A stretch of DNA of 64,000 bases from Leptolyngbya sp. 'hensonii' (GTDB lineage Bacteria > Cyanobacteriota > Cyanobacteriia > GCF-001939115), in contig NZ_MQTZ01000042.1 of assembly GCF_001939115.1 (NCBI RefSeq), positions 62,001 through 126,000 on the forward strand, written 5' to 3'. How positions within the stretch are numbered: position 1 is the first letter of the stretch; each line of letters begins with the position of its first letter. The translations under genes and the position numbers were made by a program. Below the pieces are notes generated by a model that was not told the origin of the DNA, did no database searches, and worked only from the letters and a program-made list of their open reading frames with translations. Below are positions 27,417 to 37,619 of this stretch, piece after piece.

Positions 27417-28616
27417 ATGTCGCCTCATCTTCCCTCCGTTTCAATGATCGTGAGCGATCTATCTCCCAGTGGAGCTGGTCGTTGGGGTGGGGCAGTGCGC
27501 CCCTTTTTGATCGCACAGGCGTTGCAAAAACTAGGCTGTTCTGTCGAAATTCTCGGCTTTGGTGGAGAAGGAAATCCAGAGCTTGTCTCCAGTCCAAAGC
27601 TACCTATCTATTCCTTTCCAGCCCGTCCCTATCCCGGCTTTTTGGAATCCAGTCGTCAGCTTTGTCGCGCAATTCAGGGCGATCTGGTCTATGCTTACAA
27701 ACTCAAACCTTCCAGTTTTGGCCTTGCCTGTCTCTACAAACGTTGGACGCGAAAGCCATTGTTTCTGGATATTGACGACTGGGAGATGAGTTGGCATGGT
27801 GGCGATACCTGGCGTTATTCCCCAAACCCCAAGCAATTACTCCGAGACATCGTGAAAAGAGATGGGGCATTGCGACAACCGGATCATCCCTTTTATTTGC
27901 AAAAAATTGAATCCTGGGTGAAGTTAGCAGATGTGGTCACAACCCATAATCAGTTTTTACGATCTCGCTTCAGTGGTTACTACATTCCCAACGGCAAAGA
28001 TGTCACCCTGTTTGACCCAAAGCTGTACTCCCCAGAAGCAAGCCGTCAACGCTATGGACTCGCCAACTATCGGGTCCTGATGTTTCCAGGTGCACCCCGT
28101 CCTTACAAGGGGGTGGAAGATGTATTGGAAGCTCTAGAGCAATTGAACGAACCAGATCTGCGCCTCGTAATTGTAGGGGGCAGTCCCTATGACGACTACG
28201 ATACTCAACTGAAAAAACGGTGGGGGAAATGGATTATTCAACTGCCGAAAACACCTGTTGCCCACATGCCCGCTGTAATTGCCGCCGCTCATGTAGTGGT
28301 AGTCCCGCAGCAAAATGAGCCCGCCGCCCAGGCTCAATTTCCGCTTAAGCTGACAGATGGTATGGCTATGGCAAAGCCGATCCTCGCTACCCAGGTTGGT
28401 GACATTCCTCTGATATTGGGAGAAACAGGATATTTAGTCGCTCCCAGTGCTCCAGATCAACTGGCCAGTCAAATTCAACATATTTTTAGCCATTGGGAGG
28501 AAGCCACCGATCGGGGGCTTGCTGCCCGCGATCGCTGTACTACTCATTACAGTCTTGATGCCATGGCAACTCAACTCGCTAATATTTTTGCAGAGACTCA
28601 CCTTAACAGAGACTGA
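27417..28616 (+). CDS. GT4-family glycosyltransferase (paralogue of 25973-27133)
   Basis: A 399-residue GT-B enzyme, again with VSMIVSDLSPSGAGRWGG, a DIDDWEMSWHGGDTW acceptor-side motif, VLMFPGAPRPYKGVEDVLEA, RLVIVGGSPYDDYD and LKLTDGMAMAKPILATQVGD. Roughly half of its residues match the divergent GT4 by eye. It is the only rightward gene of the glycan island and ends before tRNA-Thr. The 150-bp stretch 28617-28767 holds nothing I recognise. Confidence 0.87.
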   Translation: MSPHLPSVSMIVSDLSPSGAGRWGGAVRPFLIAQALQKLGCSVEILGFGGEGNPELVSSPKLPIYSFPARPYPGFLESSRQLCRAIQGDLVYAYKLKPSSFGLACLYKRWTRKPLFLDIDDWEMSWHGGDTWRYSPNPKQLLRDIVKRDGALRQPDHPFYLQKIESWVKLADVVTTHNQFLRSRFSGYYIPNGKDVTLFDPKLYSPEASRQRYGLANYRVLMFPGAPRPYKGVEDVLEALEQLNEPDLRLVIVGGSPYDDYDTQLKKRWGKWIIQLPKTPVAHMPAVIAAAHVVVVPQQNEPAAQAQFPLKLTDGMAMAKPILATQVGDIPLILGETGYLVAPSAPDQLASQIQHIFSHWEEATDRGLAARDRCTTHYSLDAMATQLANIFAETHLNRD

Positions 28617-28767
28617 GTCGAGTTCCCCGGTTCAACTACTGCAATGGAACTTTGGAAATCATGTCGCCTCTGCCTGCTCACATACGCCCCCATTGATCAC
28701 CGGATGTATTGTGACAGCGATTCTGGATTCTAAGGGGCTAGATTGGGAAGACGTTCGTTTAGCTGAA

Positions 28768-28839
28768 AGCCGATGATGAGATTTGAACTCACGACCGTTC
28801 GATTACGAATCGAATGCTCTACCACTGAGCTACATCGGC
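28768..28839 (-). tRNA. tRNA-Thr (anticodon CGT)
   Basis: A complete cloverleaf on the minus strand: acceptor arm GCCGATG paired with CATCGGC, D-arm AGCTCAGTGGTAGAGC, anticodon arm TTCGA-TTCGTAA-TCGAA giving anticodon CGT (codon ACG), T-arm with GTTCAAATC, and a T discriminator base. 72 nt without an encoded CCA, as usual for cyanobacteria. Confidence 0.95.
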
Positions 28840-28920
28840 ACATCCGATCATTTAGTATAGCAGTTGAGCCCTTGGTGGGTGTATCTGTCTGATTGATCTC
28901 TCTATAGAACTTGAAATCCT

Positions 28921-29211
28921 GTGCCAGAAATCCCTTCCCAGCCTTCCCAGCAGAAGCCGGCCTCTCAAAAGCCTGAAAAGTATGCCCGCCTGCGGGCTGA
29001 AATCAAAGCTCCCTATCGCGGTTTACGCAAATTTGTCTACATTGCCTTTGGAGCCTCCGGACTGATTGGGGCTGTCGTATTCCTGGCCCAACTGGCAGCT
29101 GGTCAGGATGTCGCCACCGTACTACCAAATTTTGCCCTACAACTTGGTGTTGTGGCTTTGATGGTATGGCTATTTCGCATCGATCGAGCCTCTAATCGTA
29201 ACTCAGATTAA
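28921..29211 (+). CDS. DUF3493 family membrane protein
   Basis: A 96-residue protein with a GTG start. The N-terminus is polar; the family core is YARLRAEIKAPYRGLRKFVY, then two membrane helices (about residues 41-60 and 70-88). DUF3493 is restricted to cyanobacteria and plastids; plant homologues are linked to photosystem II assembly, but a role here is inference. It overlaps the next gene in TAATG, so the two are likely cotranscribed. Confidence 0.75.
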   Translation: MPEIPSQPSQQKPASQKPEKYARLRAEIKAPYRGLRKFVYIAFGASGLIGAVVFLAQLAAGQDVATVLPNFALQLGVVALMVWLFRIDRASNRNSD

Positions 29212-29843
29212 TGCGGAAACCTAAGCCCTCAAAAAGGGTCAATCCAGATAGAATCTCTACTTCCCCTAATCCCATGCGGTCAGCTTTCTTCACTCTCTCA
29301 GCCAAGCAAATAGCCACTGCAATCCTTCTGATAGGCTGCGCTACTGCCGTCTCCTGGAATACACCTCAGGTGCTGGCAGCTGAACAAATTCTGTTAAAGT
29401 ACCAGGGTTTTGAAGTTCCCATTTCAGTGCAGGAACTAAAGACCCTGGCAGAAACTGGAGAAGCCCCTCCAACATTGCAGGCTTACATTAGTTTAACGAA
29501 CCAAGATCCTCAGCAAGTTCGCCGCGCCTTAACCCAGGAGGTTAAGGTTAATCCCTTGCTTCTGGACAATATTTTAAATAACCCTGTAGGGGAAGCCTTA
29601 CTGGATCGAATTGGCCGTGTCGTTCATACGCCAGCCAGAAAAGCAGACAGGCAAGCGATTCGATCGGCTATTACCTTATCTGCTCTACCCGATGGCCGTG
29701 TTTCGTTATTAGAAATTATTCAAAAGTACCCAACTGCCGATGTTCAGGTTGAGGGCGACCAGTTGGTAGAAGCCTACGAACAATTGAGCCGAATTGAACG
29801 ACTGCTTCGCGATGTCAATGACTTATTCCAGGGTATCCTTTAA
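29211..29843 (+). CDS. DUF1400-domain protein without hydrolase domain
   Basis: A 210-residue protein with a signal-like hydrophobic segment (about residues 37-60, ending VLAAE) and a mature part of about 150 residues that is the DUF1400 module: ILLKYQGFEVPISVQELKTL, PLLLDNILNNPVGEALLDRI and a Leu-rich helical end. In many cyanobacterial proteins DUF1400 precedes an alpha/beta-hydrolase domain of 300 residues; here the stop follows DUF1400 directly, so it has no hydrolase machinery. Function unknown. Confidence 0.75.
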   Translation: MRKPKPSKRVNPDRISTSPNPMRSAFFTLSAKQIATAILLIGCATAVSWNTPQVLAAEQILLKYQGFEVPISVQELKTLAETGEAPPTLQAYISLTNQDPQQVRRALTQEVKVNPLLLDNILNNPVGEALLDRIGRVVHTPARKADRQAIRSAITLSALPDGRVSLLEIIQKYPTADVQVEGDQLVEAYEQLSRIERLLRDVNDLFQGIL

Positions 29844-29865
29844 ACCCATAAGAACCCCCTGACCC

Positions 29866-30072
29866 CTAATAAGCCAGGGTCTCAAGTGTTTCTCGGAGAT
29901 AAAGCCGAACCAGGTAATCAAGGCCGGAAGGGGTTGATTGGACCTGTTCATCAGTGGACCGTTCCAGTTGCCAGCGTTGAAATCCTGAACTGGAGGTAAT
30001 AACTTTCTTTAAGTTATCCCAAAGCTCTTCTTCCGCAGAATAGTTAGAGATAGAAGGGGAGGAACTCATCAT
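29866..30072 (-). CDS. Small conserved hypothetical protein
   Basis: A 68-residue acidic/polar protein ending in FQRWQLERSTDEQ and YLVRLYLRETLETLAY. I do not recognise the family, though the C-terminal RxYLRETLETLAY segment looks conserved in cyanobacteria from memory. Two adjacent ATG codons (30072 and 30069) follow an AAGG; either may start it. It converges with the DUF1400 gene. No transmembrane segment. Confidence 0.6.
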   Translation of the reverse strand: MMSSSPSISNYSAEEELWDNLKKVITSSSGFQRWQLERSTDEQVQSTPSGLDYLVRLYLRETLETLAY

Positions 30073-30250
30073 ATGCACCTTGTAAAAGGAAAAGGGGCAG
30101 TACTAGCAGAGGTTAGCCAGCGTCAATTCCGATTCAGACTTAACTTCCACAGTTAATTACTGACCAGTCCCCCGGCTTAGTGACCTACTATTCTCCAGAA
30201 TAACCGACTTATAAATTCTGTGTGTGTTCTCAATAACAGTGAGCAAGAAT

Positions 30251-30955
30251 CTACCAGGGATCTGCATCCTCCCCTAAGGAAGAATCCTCTCCAGAAGGGG
30301 GTGAGGCCAGCGGAGGAGCAGCAAAATCTGGAGGCAGGGGTGAAACTGGTGCTGGTTGAGAAGGAACGACGATCTTGGGTAAAAGTTGATTCACTTGAAA
30401 CCCAGGAATTAGAAAGCTGTGTTGGATTTGCTCAACAGCGTAAGGCTCGATCGCCGCAAAGGTAGATTCAGTCGCCAGTAGAACAGTAAAAACGCTCAGA
30501 GGCACAAGCAGAAATAAATTACAACCCAAAAAAGCCAGCCCTGCCAGGAGCAACCCTCCCAATCGCCAAGTCGATGGGAAGGGAGCAACCCCAGCAGCGA
30601 TGGGGGCCAGGCGATAAAGTTGCCATAGGCATGCAATTAACAACGCAGACCCTGTAATAGCAACCAGCTTACTTTCCTGGCGCTTAAATAAGGCTAAGAT
30701 TTGGCGTTGAACTGGAGTCAACTGTCCGGGCTTAATAGCAACAGCAATCAGGCTAAAGATATAAAAAGGACGCGACCATTGCATCCACACAATAGGCAAG
30801 ACCCCTATTGTGGCTACCAGTAAGATCTCCAGCCCAACGGGCAGAACTGGATCGCCAACGGACAACCCCATCAAACAGAGTCCGAGGAAGATGGGCAGGG
30901 CAGCCAGTCCTGCAGCATGGACCCACAAAAAAGGCTCAGACCAGAAAGAACGCAT
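30251..30955 (-). CDS. Low-complexity-tail membrane protein (cyanobacterial)
   Basis: A 234-residue protein with about four membrane helices (first at 12-32, then 41-61, 98-113 and 133-161) and a Pro/Ser/Ala-rich tail (PSQPAPVSPLPPDFAAPP...). The N-terminal MRSFWSEPFLWVHAAGLAALP and MQWSRPFYIFSLI fit the cyanobacterial family known as low-complexity tail membrane protein. Function unknown. It lies 72 bp after infB on the same strand and may be the last gene of that operon. The 170-bp spacer after it shows nothing. Confidence 0.7.
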   Translation of the reverse strand: MRSFWSEPFLWVHAAGLAALPIFLGLCLMGLSVGDPVLPVGLEILLVATIGVLPIVWMQWSRPFYIFSLIAVAIKPGQLTPVQRQILALFKRQESKLVAITGSALLIACLWQLYRLAPIAAGVAPFPSTWRLGGLLLAGLAFLGCNLFLLVPLSVFTVLLATESTFAAIEPYAVEQIQHSFLIPGFQVNQLLPKIVVPSQPAPVSPLPPDFAAPPLASPPSGEDSSLGEDADPW

Positions 30956-31027
30956 AGAGAGATAGGCAACAATGAGTTGAAATAAAACCCGGTAGGCAGA
31001 TGTGGTCCTATATCCCTACCTTCAAGG

Positions 31028-34000
31028 CTAGGCGGGAGACAAAGTTCGCCGCTTCGCAACCATCCGATAGGTGTCGATAATATCACCCTCCTTCCAGTCG
31101 TTGAAGTTGTTGATGCCAATACCGCATTCGTAGCCAGCATTAACCTCACGCGTATCTTCCTTCATCCGCTTGAGAGAATCGAGGGTCCCTTGATAGACAA
31201 CCGTGCCGCTGCGCAACACCCGCACGTTACAGTTGCGAATCGCTTTGCCGGACAACACATAGCATCCAGCCACCATACCTCGACCAACTGGGAATGTGGC
31301 TCGGACTTCCACCTGACCCAGATGCTCTTCCACCAGTTCTGGTTCCAGCAGACCTTCCATGGCCCCCTGAATGTCATCCAGCAACTTATAGATAATGTTG
31401 TACTCTCGAATATCAACAACCGCCTCATCAGCCGCCTGACGAGCACCACTGGCCAGCGTGGTGTTAAATCCAATAATCACAGCTGCACTGGCAGCCGCCA
31501 AGTCTACGTCAGTTTCGGTGACTTCTCCCGGAGCCGACAGCAGAACTCGCAAGCGAACTTCATTCTGAGGTAGTTGTTGCAGGGCAGCCAGAATCGCTTC
31601 TAGTGAACCCTGAACATCTGCTTTCAGGATCAAATTCAGTTCCTTCAGCTCACCTTCCTTAGCCCGTTCGGACAGAGAGGTGAGGGAAACCTGTCTGGCA
31701 GCCAAAGCCCGCTGTTGCAGACGAGATTGACGTTGTTGATCAGAACGAGCTGTCGCGATCGCACGAGCCTCTTTCTCATCTGGAAAGACCTGAAATTCGT
31801 CGCCCGCTGCGGGCACATCACTCAGACCCAGGACTTCAACTGCAAATGAGGGGCTGGCGGCATCCACGCGCTTGCCGCGATCGTCCACCATCGCCCGCAC
31901 CTTACCCAGGGAAGAACCTGCAACCAGGATATCCCCAACCCGTAGCGTTCCGTTTTGAACCAGCAAGGTTGCTACAGGACCTTTGGCTTTATCCAGGTGA
32001 GCCTCAATCACTGTTCCCTTAGAGAGTCGGTCCGGATTAGCATAGAGATCTTCAACCTCAGCCACCAGAAGCAACATTTCAAGCAGCGTGTCCAGATTGT
32101 CTCCTGTCATGGCGCTCACGGGAACCATGATGGTGTCGCCCCCCCATTCCTCTGCCAGGAGACCAAATTCGGTTAGCTCCTGCTTCACCCGATCGGGCTG
32201 AGCGTCTATCTTGTCTATCTTGTTGATTGCAACGACAATCGGGACTTCTGCAGCTTTCGCATGGCTGATGGCCTCGATGGTTTGAGGTTGAACACCATCA
32301 TCAGCCGCCACAACTAGAACTGCGATATCAGTGACCCTTGCCCCTCGAGCTCGCATGGCGGTAAAGGCTTGGTGACCGGGAGTATCCAGGAAGACGACCT
32401 GCTGCATATTGCCCTCATGCTCGACATCCACATGATAGGCACCAATATGCTGGGTAATACCACCCGCTTCTCCCTGAGCGACTTTGGTCTTGCGAATAGA
32501 ATCCAGAAGCGTCGTTTTACCATGGTCAACGTGACCCATGATAGTTACGACAGGAGGACGCCGCTGCAGGTTCTCCAGATCCTTAGCATCCAGCATCTCA
32601 GTGAGTTTTCGAGCCTCCGATTCTTTCTCAGCTGTCTCTACCTCAACTTCGAACTCTTGAGCCAGAGTTGTTGCTGTCGAGACATCCAGAGTCTGATTAA
32701 TGTTGGCAGCAATTCCTTTGAAAAACAGGGCTTTAATAATATCCGTTTCAGGAATACCCAGCATATCTGCCAATTCCTGCACAGAAACATTGCCTGTCAG
32801 GGTAATTTTTTCCGGACGCTCACGCTTGATTTCTTCCCGACGATCGCGGCGATGACGACCAAGGTTCTCGCCACTGGTGGGCTTCTTACCCTTGGACGGG
32901 GCTGCAATCGGAGCCACCATTTTGGGTTGCCCCGGCCGACCTTTGGGTTTGGGAGGTCGGGCTAGAGAGAGACTAACCTGGACGATCGGCTCCGGAATTG
33001 AGACATCATCTCCAATAAAGTCTTCCTCAAAATCATCATCCAGGCTGGGTTGATTCCGTCTCTTACCTTTGACCCCAACCTTAGCAACTTTCTGTGGGAT
33101 TTCCTGCAAATCATCTTCTTCTTCCTCCCGATCCTTAACCCGTCGGGGTTTGGGTGCAATCGGGCGACGGGCATCATCCCCATCCAGAAGGGGGATAGGC
33201 TGACCGTCTGGGCCGTTTCCTGGTGCCATGGGCGCACGACCAACCGGTTGCCCTCCGTCCTGAGTAGGCTTGTCCAGGCGAGGACGAACAACTTTAGGTC
33301 GTTGCAGTTCAGGAACTTGAGGCCTGGACAGCAATTGAATATCATTGACCCCAGATTCCGAAGGCCCTCTGCGACGCTGTGCATCGGGAGAAGCCGCATC
33401 ATCAACCTGTCGGTTTTGAGCGGATTTTACCAGGGGAGGCCGATTCCCTGAACCAGTTGGAGCATCCGCTCCCCTGGATTGCTTCAGCACTGGTCGATCG
33501 ACCAGGGCAGGGCGACTGACCGTCCCAGTTGAGGAATTCGCTCTGGATGGTCGCTCTACCAATTCTGACTGGCGATTAACCTTAGCCGATACTGTAGGCT
33601 TCGCCTGAGGTTGTGGCTGCTCAGGCTCCTGAACAGGCTGCTGCTTCACCTGGGGCTGTTCATCATCAACTGGATCAGGCCCAACCAGATTTAATTCAGG
33701 CTCTTCCGGTTGGTCTACCTGGGGCACGGCAACGGGCAACTCATCGGGTTCAGGAGCTTCTTCTGAACCTGAACGAACCGGACGATTAGATAAGGTTGGA
33801 TTTCGCAGAGCAGGCCTTACCTGAGGTGAACTAATTGTAGGCGCTGCAGCCAGAGGTTGGGTCGCCTCTTCAGCACCAGCATTCCCCTGAGAACTGGCGG
33901 CACCAGGAGCATGCCGCCGAATCCCCAGGATTTGTTGCTTCTTGACGATCGGCTTACTAACCGCCTCTCTGGGCGAAGAGCCTGTTCCCGGACTACTAGT

Positions 34001-34201
34001 TATCGGAGACTTATTAGGGGTCGAGTGGCCAGATGAGTACTTGGGAGCTGCTGCACGAATTCGGTCTGCCTCTGTCTCCGTAATTGTGCTGCTATGGCTC
34101 TTAACCAAAATATTCAAATCAGCACAGACGGTGAGTATATCCTTATTGTCCAAATTTAATTCCTTTGAAAGTTCGTAAACTCTAACTTTGCCGCTATTCA
34201 T
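31028..34201 (-). CDS. infB: Translation initiation factor IF-2
   Basis: A 1057-residue GTPase that positions fMet-tRNA on the 30S subunit and promotes subunit joining. The N-terminus carries the first IF2-N motif ([18 protein letters not shown]), followed by a long Pro/Gln/Arg-rich disordered stretch to about residue 470 and the second IF2-N ([20 protein letters not shown]). The G domain starts near residue 550 with [20 protein letters not shown] and NKIDK, followed by domains II-IV ending in [19 protein letters not shown]. Last core gene of rimP-nusA-ylxR-infB. Confidence 0.98.
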   Translation of the reverse strand: MNSGKVRVYELSKELNLDNKDILTVCADLNILVKSHSSTITETEADRIRAAAPKYSSGHSTPNKSPITSSPGTGSSPREAVSKPIVKKQQILGIRRHAPGAASSQGNAGAEEATQPLAAAPTISSPQVRPALRNPTLSNRPVRSGSEEAPEPDELPVAVPQVDQPEEPELNLVGPDPVDDEQPQVKQQPVQEPEQPQPQAKPTVSAKVNRQSELVERPSRANSSTGTVSRPALVDRPVLKQSRGADAPTGSGNRPPLVKSAQNRQVDDAASPDAQRRRGPSESGVNDIQLLSRPQVPELQRPKVVRPRLDKPTQDGGQPVGRAPMAPGNGPDGQPIPLLDGDDARRPIAPKPRRVKDREEEEDDLQEIPQKVAKVGVKGKRRNQPSLDDDFEEDFIGDDVSIPEPIVQVSLSLARPPKPKGRPGQPKMVAPIAAPSKGKKPTSGENLGRHRRDRREEIKRERPEKITLTGNVSVQELADMLGIPETDIIKALFFKGIAANINQTLDVSTATTLAQEFEVEVETAEKESEARKLTEMLDAKDLENLQRRPPVVTIMGHVDHGKTTLLDSIRKTKVAQGEAGGITQHIGAYHVDVEHEGNMQQVVFLDTPGHQAFTAMRARGARVTDIAVLVVAADDGVQPQTIEAISHAKAAEVPIVVAINKIDKIDAQPDRVKQELTEFGLLAEEWGGDTIMVPVSAMTGDNLDTLLEMLLLVAEVEDLYANPDRLSKGTVIEAHLDKAKGPVATLLVQNGTLRVGDILVAGSSLGKVRAMVDDRGKRVDAASPSFAVEVLGLSDVPAAGDEFQVFPDEKEARAIATARSDQQRQSRLQQRALAARQVSLTSLSERAKEGELKELNLILKADVQGSLEAILAALQQLPQNEVRLRVLLSAPGEVTETDVDLAAASAAVIIGFNTTLASGARQAADEAVVDIREYNIIYKLLDDIQGAMEGLLEPELVEEHLGQVEVRATFPVGRGMVAGCYVLSGKAIRNCNVRVLRSGTVVYQGTLDSLKRMKEDTREVNAGYECGIGINNFNDWKEGDIIDTYRMVAKRRTLSPA

Positions 34202-34260
34202 CCACTCTCCCCTCTTCGTACCGATTGCCTGTTACATAGTGACCTGCTAACGCTTCACAA

Positions 34261-34569
34261 CTAACTACAACTTGTTGAGTCTAGCACACACAGAGCATGC
34301 CACAGGAGCTGGTAAAAGTCCTGGGGAACTTGTGTTTTGAGCGATCGGCTCAGTCGATTTTTTTTCTGGGCCGTCTGCAGACAGCTTTCTTGGGGACAAA
34401 GATAGGCAGACCTTCCCATCCCCTGGTTCAATTGTAGCTCCTGGGATGAGCAAACTCTGACAACCCTAAAAAACTCATGCTTGGGAGCAATTCGACCACA
34501 ACTAATACAGCGTCGATACCCAGGCCGCTTTTTTGGGGGCTTTTCCGATGAAGCACAAAGTTCTGCCAA
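34261..34569 (-). CDS. ylxR: YlxR family (DUF448) RNA-binding protein
   Basis: A 102-residue basic protein with the family signature RRCISCGRIAPKHEFFRVVR and GRSAYLCPQESCL. YlxR proteins lie between nusA and infB across bacteria and bind RNA; some bind the RNase P RNA. A stop lies just upstream in frame and no ATG or GTG is available before the conserved region, so the TTG at 34569, preceded by GGAAG, is the likely start. It is 47 bp from nusA and 59 bp from infB. Confidence 0.85.
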   Translation of the reverse strand: MAELCASSEKPPKKRPGYRRCISCGRIAPKHEFFRVVRVCSSQELQLNQGMGRSAYLCPQESCLQTAQKKNRLSRSLKTQVPQDFYQLLWHALCVLDSTSCS

Positions 34570-34615
34570 GCGGGAATACTTCCAAATTGAGGTTCGTCCA
34601 AAGCAAGCCCAATTT

Positions 34616-35968
34616 TCAACTTAAATCTTCTGGTTCATCTGTTTCCTCTGGCTCATGCTCAGGTTGGTCTACCCGTTCTAAATCCTGAGAGTTTTGCAGA
34701 TCCTGCTCTTCATAGTCAAGTTCATCATCCGCATAATCCTCATCAGCGTAGTCATCATCTTCGTCGTATTCCTGGCTGGCCATAGATTGCCGACGACTTT
34801 CCAGGATGGCTTCTATCTTACGATTTTCAGCTTCATGGTCATATTTAGCCACATCCTTAATATCGATTTTCCAACCCGTCAACTTGGCAGCCAGTCGGAC
34901 ATTTTGCCCTTCTTTTCCGATCGCGAGGCTTAACTGATCTTCAGCTACTAGAACGTGGGCCTGGTGTTCCTCTGGATCAACCAATCGGACTTCATCGACA
35001 CGGGCCGGACTCAGGGCATTTGCGATATACGTCGCAGGATCGGGAGACCAGCGAATGACATCAATTTTTTCTCCTCGCAATTCATTAACCACAACCTGAA
35101 TTCGAGAGCCTCGGGCTCCAATACAGGCCCCTACTGGGTCTACATCCCGTTCCAGGGTATCCACCGCAATTTTAGTTCGAGGGCCAACATGGCGAGAGGG
35201 TGGATTCGCCTCCCGGGCTACTGCCACGATCCGAACGATGCCATCCTCAATCTCAGGCACTTCATTCTCAAACAGATAGACAACCAGGGCCGCATCCGCT
35301 CTGGAAACTAGCAGTTGAGGCCCTCGCTGAGAACCCTCCCCAACCCGCTTCAGATAAACTTTGAAAGTTGCATTGGCTCGATAATTATCATTGGGAAGCT
35401 GCTCTCGCTTGGGAAGTTCTGCTTCCACTTCTGGTTGACCAAAACCACTCACAACCGCCATGATCACAGATTGGCGTTCGAAGCGCAGAACCCTGGCCTG
35501 GAGGACTGTATTTTCCAGATCCTGAAATTCCTCTTGAATCAACTTGCGTTGCTGATCCCGCAATTTCTGGGCCAGCACCTGTTTAGTCTGGATCGCCGCC
35601 ATGCGTCCAAACTCACCCTGATCAGGAGTGACATCCAGGATGACCGTATCTCCAAGCTGAGCCTCATCAGCAACTTCCTGGACCTCTTGCAGCGCGATTT
35701 GATGATCTGGATTATCGACAGCTTCTACGATCGTTTTTGTTGCTAAAACACGAAATCCTTCTTCCTCAATATCCAGTTCGACCTCAAAGTTATCGAAGTA
35801 AGTTTCATCAAAACTGGTGCCGTCCATTTTCTGAGTTCGTCGATAGCGCTCGTAGCCCTTAATCAAGGCTTCCCGCAGCGCAGCTTGAACCGCATGTTTT
35901 GGTAAATTGCGATCCCGACTAATGCTATCGATTAATTCTCGTAGACCCGGCAGTTCTACCATCGACAT
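34616..35968 (-). CDS. nusA: Transcription termination/antitermination factor NusA
   Basis: A 450-residue NusA: N-terminal RNA-polymerase-binding domain (LRELIDSISRDRNLPKHAVQ), S1 domain (around 135-200), and two KH domains with DPVGACIGARGSRIQVV and LSLAIGKEGQNVRLAAKL. The C-terminus is an acidic, low-complexity tail (EYDEDDDYADEDYADDELDY) instead of the acidic repeats of E. coli NusA. It binds nascent RNA and modulates pausing and intrinsic termination, so it could act on the terminator found in its own operon leader (inference). Confidence 0.97.
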   Translation of the reverse strand: MSMVELPGLRELIDSISRDRNLPKHAVQAALREALIKGYERYRRTQKMDGTSFDETYFDNFEVELDIEEEGFRVLATKTIVEAVDNPDHQIALQEVQEVADEAQLGDTVILDVTPDQGEFGRMAAIQTKQVLAQKLRDQQRKLIQEEFQDLENTVLQARVLRFERQSVIMAVVSGFGQPEVEAELPKREQLPNDNYRANATFKVYLKRVGEGSQRGPQLLVSRADAALVVYLFENEVPEIEDGIVRIVAVAREANPPSRHVGPRTKIAVDTLERDVDPVGACIGARGSRIQVVVNELRGEKIDVIRWSPDPATYIANALSPARVDEVRLVDPEEHQAHVLVAEDQLSLAIGKEGQNVRLAAKLTGWKIDIKDVAKYDHEAENRKIEAILESRRQSMASQEYDEDDDYADEDYADDELDYEEQDLQNSQDLERVDQPEHEPEETDEPEDLS

Positions 35969-36152
35969 AAGTTTAGTACTCCGCTTCCATCATCAAACTT
36001 GAGCAGTTGTGTCATCCTGCAGCTAAAGCGCTATCAGCCCATACCAACGCTGCAGAAAAACCTTAAATGCTATAGCTGTTGTCTAATTGGTGGGCAGTGC
36101 CCCCCTGCGCCTTGTCCCACTTCAGATGGCTACTGCCATCAATGTTGAATCG

Positions 36153-36614
36153 TTAACGCTCCTCATCCAGTTGAACTTTCATAACCTGCTCCCGAGCAAT
36201 CTTGATTGTTCGTCCCTTTTGATTTAAGTAAACGGCTGTCTCATCTCTTCGAACTAATTTGCCATGCCAGTCCCGTTGAGTTTGGTTTAGCTCGATCGTA
36301 CTCACGACAACCGGAAACCCTTTGAAAGAACTAAAGTCTCGATCGTTGGTTAAGAGATGGGAAACCCCCGGACTGGAAATTTCTAATACATAGCGATCGG
36401 GAATGATCCCCGCCGCATCCAGCGTAGCCTCCAGGACTCGACTCATCTGTTCACAATCATCTAGCCCAGTGTCCTGGGCTGGATTCCGAATATCAATCCG
36501 CAGTACGGGGGGATTGTAATTGGTATGAAAGGCTGCTCCGACAACTTCCAGGCCAATAGACTCAGCTACGGGTGTAGCCAGTTCAATGACCTGGGGAATT
36601 AGGGGATGGGCCAT
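36153..36614 (-). CDS. rimP: Ribosome maturation factor RimP
   Basis: A 153-residue Rim[40 protein letters not shown] and the family core [20 protein letters not shown]. It assists 30S subunit maturation. First gene of the rimP-nusA-ylxR-infB operon, 184 bp before nusA. An intrinsic terminator ends only 26 bp before its ATG. Confidence 0.96.
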   Translation of the reverse strand: MAHPLIPQVIELATPVAESIGLEVVGAAFHTNYNPPVLRIDIRNPAQDTGLDDCEQMSRVLEATLDAAGIIPDRYVLEISSPGVSHLLTNDRDFSSFKGFPVVVSTIELNQTQRDWHGKLVRRDETAVYLNQKGRTIKIAREQVMKVQLDEER

Positions 36615-36639
36615 ATCGCAATAACCTCATTACACCAAT

Positions 36640-36663
36640 AAAAAAAGTGGGTTGACGCCCACT
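36640..36663 (-). terminator. Intrinsic terminator in the rimP leader (possible attenuator)
   Basis: On the minus strand AGTGGG-CGTCAA-CCCACT is followed directly by seven T residues, a strong rho-independent terminator, ending 26 nt before the rimP ATG. Reading the same strand, two further helices precede it: GCTTAGAC/GTCTAAGC (36789-36796 with 36754-36761, plus inner pairs) and TCATGAAA/TTTCATGA (36693-36700 with 36666-36673). A possible promoter TTGAAA-N17-TATTAC lies around 36910-36940. The terminator either ends hisB transcription or attenuates rimP-nusA-infB. The rest of 36615-36980 has no gene. Confidence 0.8.
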
Positions 36664-36980
36664 CCTCATGAAAGACCGTAATTCAAAGACCGTTTCATGA
36701 AATCCGGCAATAGAGAAAATTCCAGGAGCACACATTGCAGGGACTTGCTAAAAGCTTAGACTTCAAGATTCTCAACCTGAAGGTCTTGGTCTAAGCAATT
36801 TCAGCCTGTAATGCCTAATCACAACCTAGATCAGGCAACTCCTGACAGAACTAAATTGATTGGTTGAGCCCAATACCTCAACCGTTCAAACCTGATTCTG
36901 CTTTGCCGTAATACAGACCCACTGTAGCATTTTCAACCAATTTTCACCGGGATTCTCTAAATTTCTTGATGACGGAAGGT

Positions 36981-37619
36981 TTAGAGTATCCCCTTGGAAC
37001 TGGGAATGGTATCCATTCGGCGAGTGTCCCATTCCACAGCCATGCGTAAGGAGCGGGCAAACGCTTTAAAGGTAGCCTCAATAATGTGATGGGAGTTGAT
37101 CCCATCCAACTGACGAATATGCAGGGTCATCTGGGCGTGATTCACGATCGCCACAAAAAACTCTCGCACCAGTTGGGTATCATAGGTTCCGACCCGCTCC
37201 GTTGGGATGGTTAAGCCATAGCTGAGGTGGGGACGGCCTGAGAAGTCAAGGGCAACCTGAACCAGTGCTTCATCCAAGGGGGCCATAAAATGGCCGAAGC
37301 GCACAATTCCCCTGCGATCGCCCAGAGCCTTGGCCAGGGTCTGCCCCAAGGTAATCCCCACATCTTCGTTGGTATGGTGGTCGTCAATTTCCAGATCTCC
37401 GATCGCGGTCACCTCCAGATCAATCAACCCATGGGAGGCGATCTGATGCAACATGTGATCCAGGAAGGGAATCCCCGTTTGGGCGGAACAATGTCCCTGA
37501 CCATCGAGATTGAGGGCCACCTGAACATTTGTCTCCCCCGTGACTCGACTCACGGAAGCGATGCGTGCAGTTGGGGATGAATTCAGGCTCAGGGTTGAGG
37601 GTGCGTCACTGGTTTGCAT
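36981..37619 (-). CDS. hisB: Imidazoleglycerol-phosphate dehydratase
   Basis: A 212-residue HisB with its metal-binding histidine motifs: [14 protein letters not shown] and the C-terminal [17 protein letters not shown], plus the substrate loop SGRPHLSY. It catalyses the sixth step of histidine biosynthesis (IGP to imidazoleacetol phosphate) and is monofunctional, without a phosphatase domain. I start at the ATG at 37619 (MQTSDAPS), overlapping the end of the upstream SLH-like gene by 14 bp; the longer frame to 37682 would overlap it by 77 bp. Confidence 0.95.
   Translation of the reverse strand: MQTSDAPSTLSLNSSPTARIASVSRVTGETNVQVALNLDGQGHCSAQTGIPFLDHMLHQIASHGLIDLEVTAIGDLEIDDHHTNEDVGITLGQTLAKALGDRRGIVRFGHFMAPLDEALVQVALDFSGRPHLSYGLTIPTERVGTYDTQLVREFFVAIVNHAQMTLHIRQLDGINSHHIIEATFKAFARSLRMAVEWDTRRMDTIPSSKGIL

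Noticed and set aside
28621-28730. Short plus-strand frame (MELWKSCRLCLL...)
   Set aside because: Only 29 codons, no ribosome site and no recognisable family.
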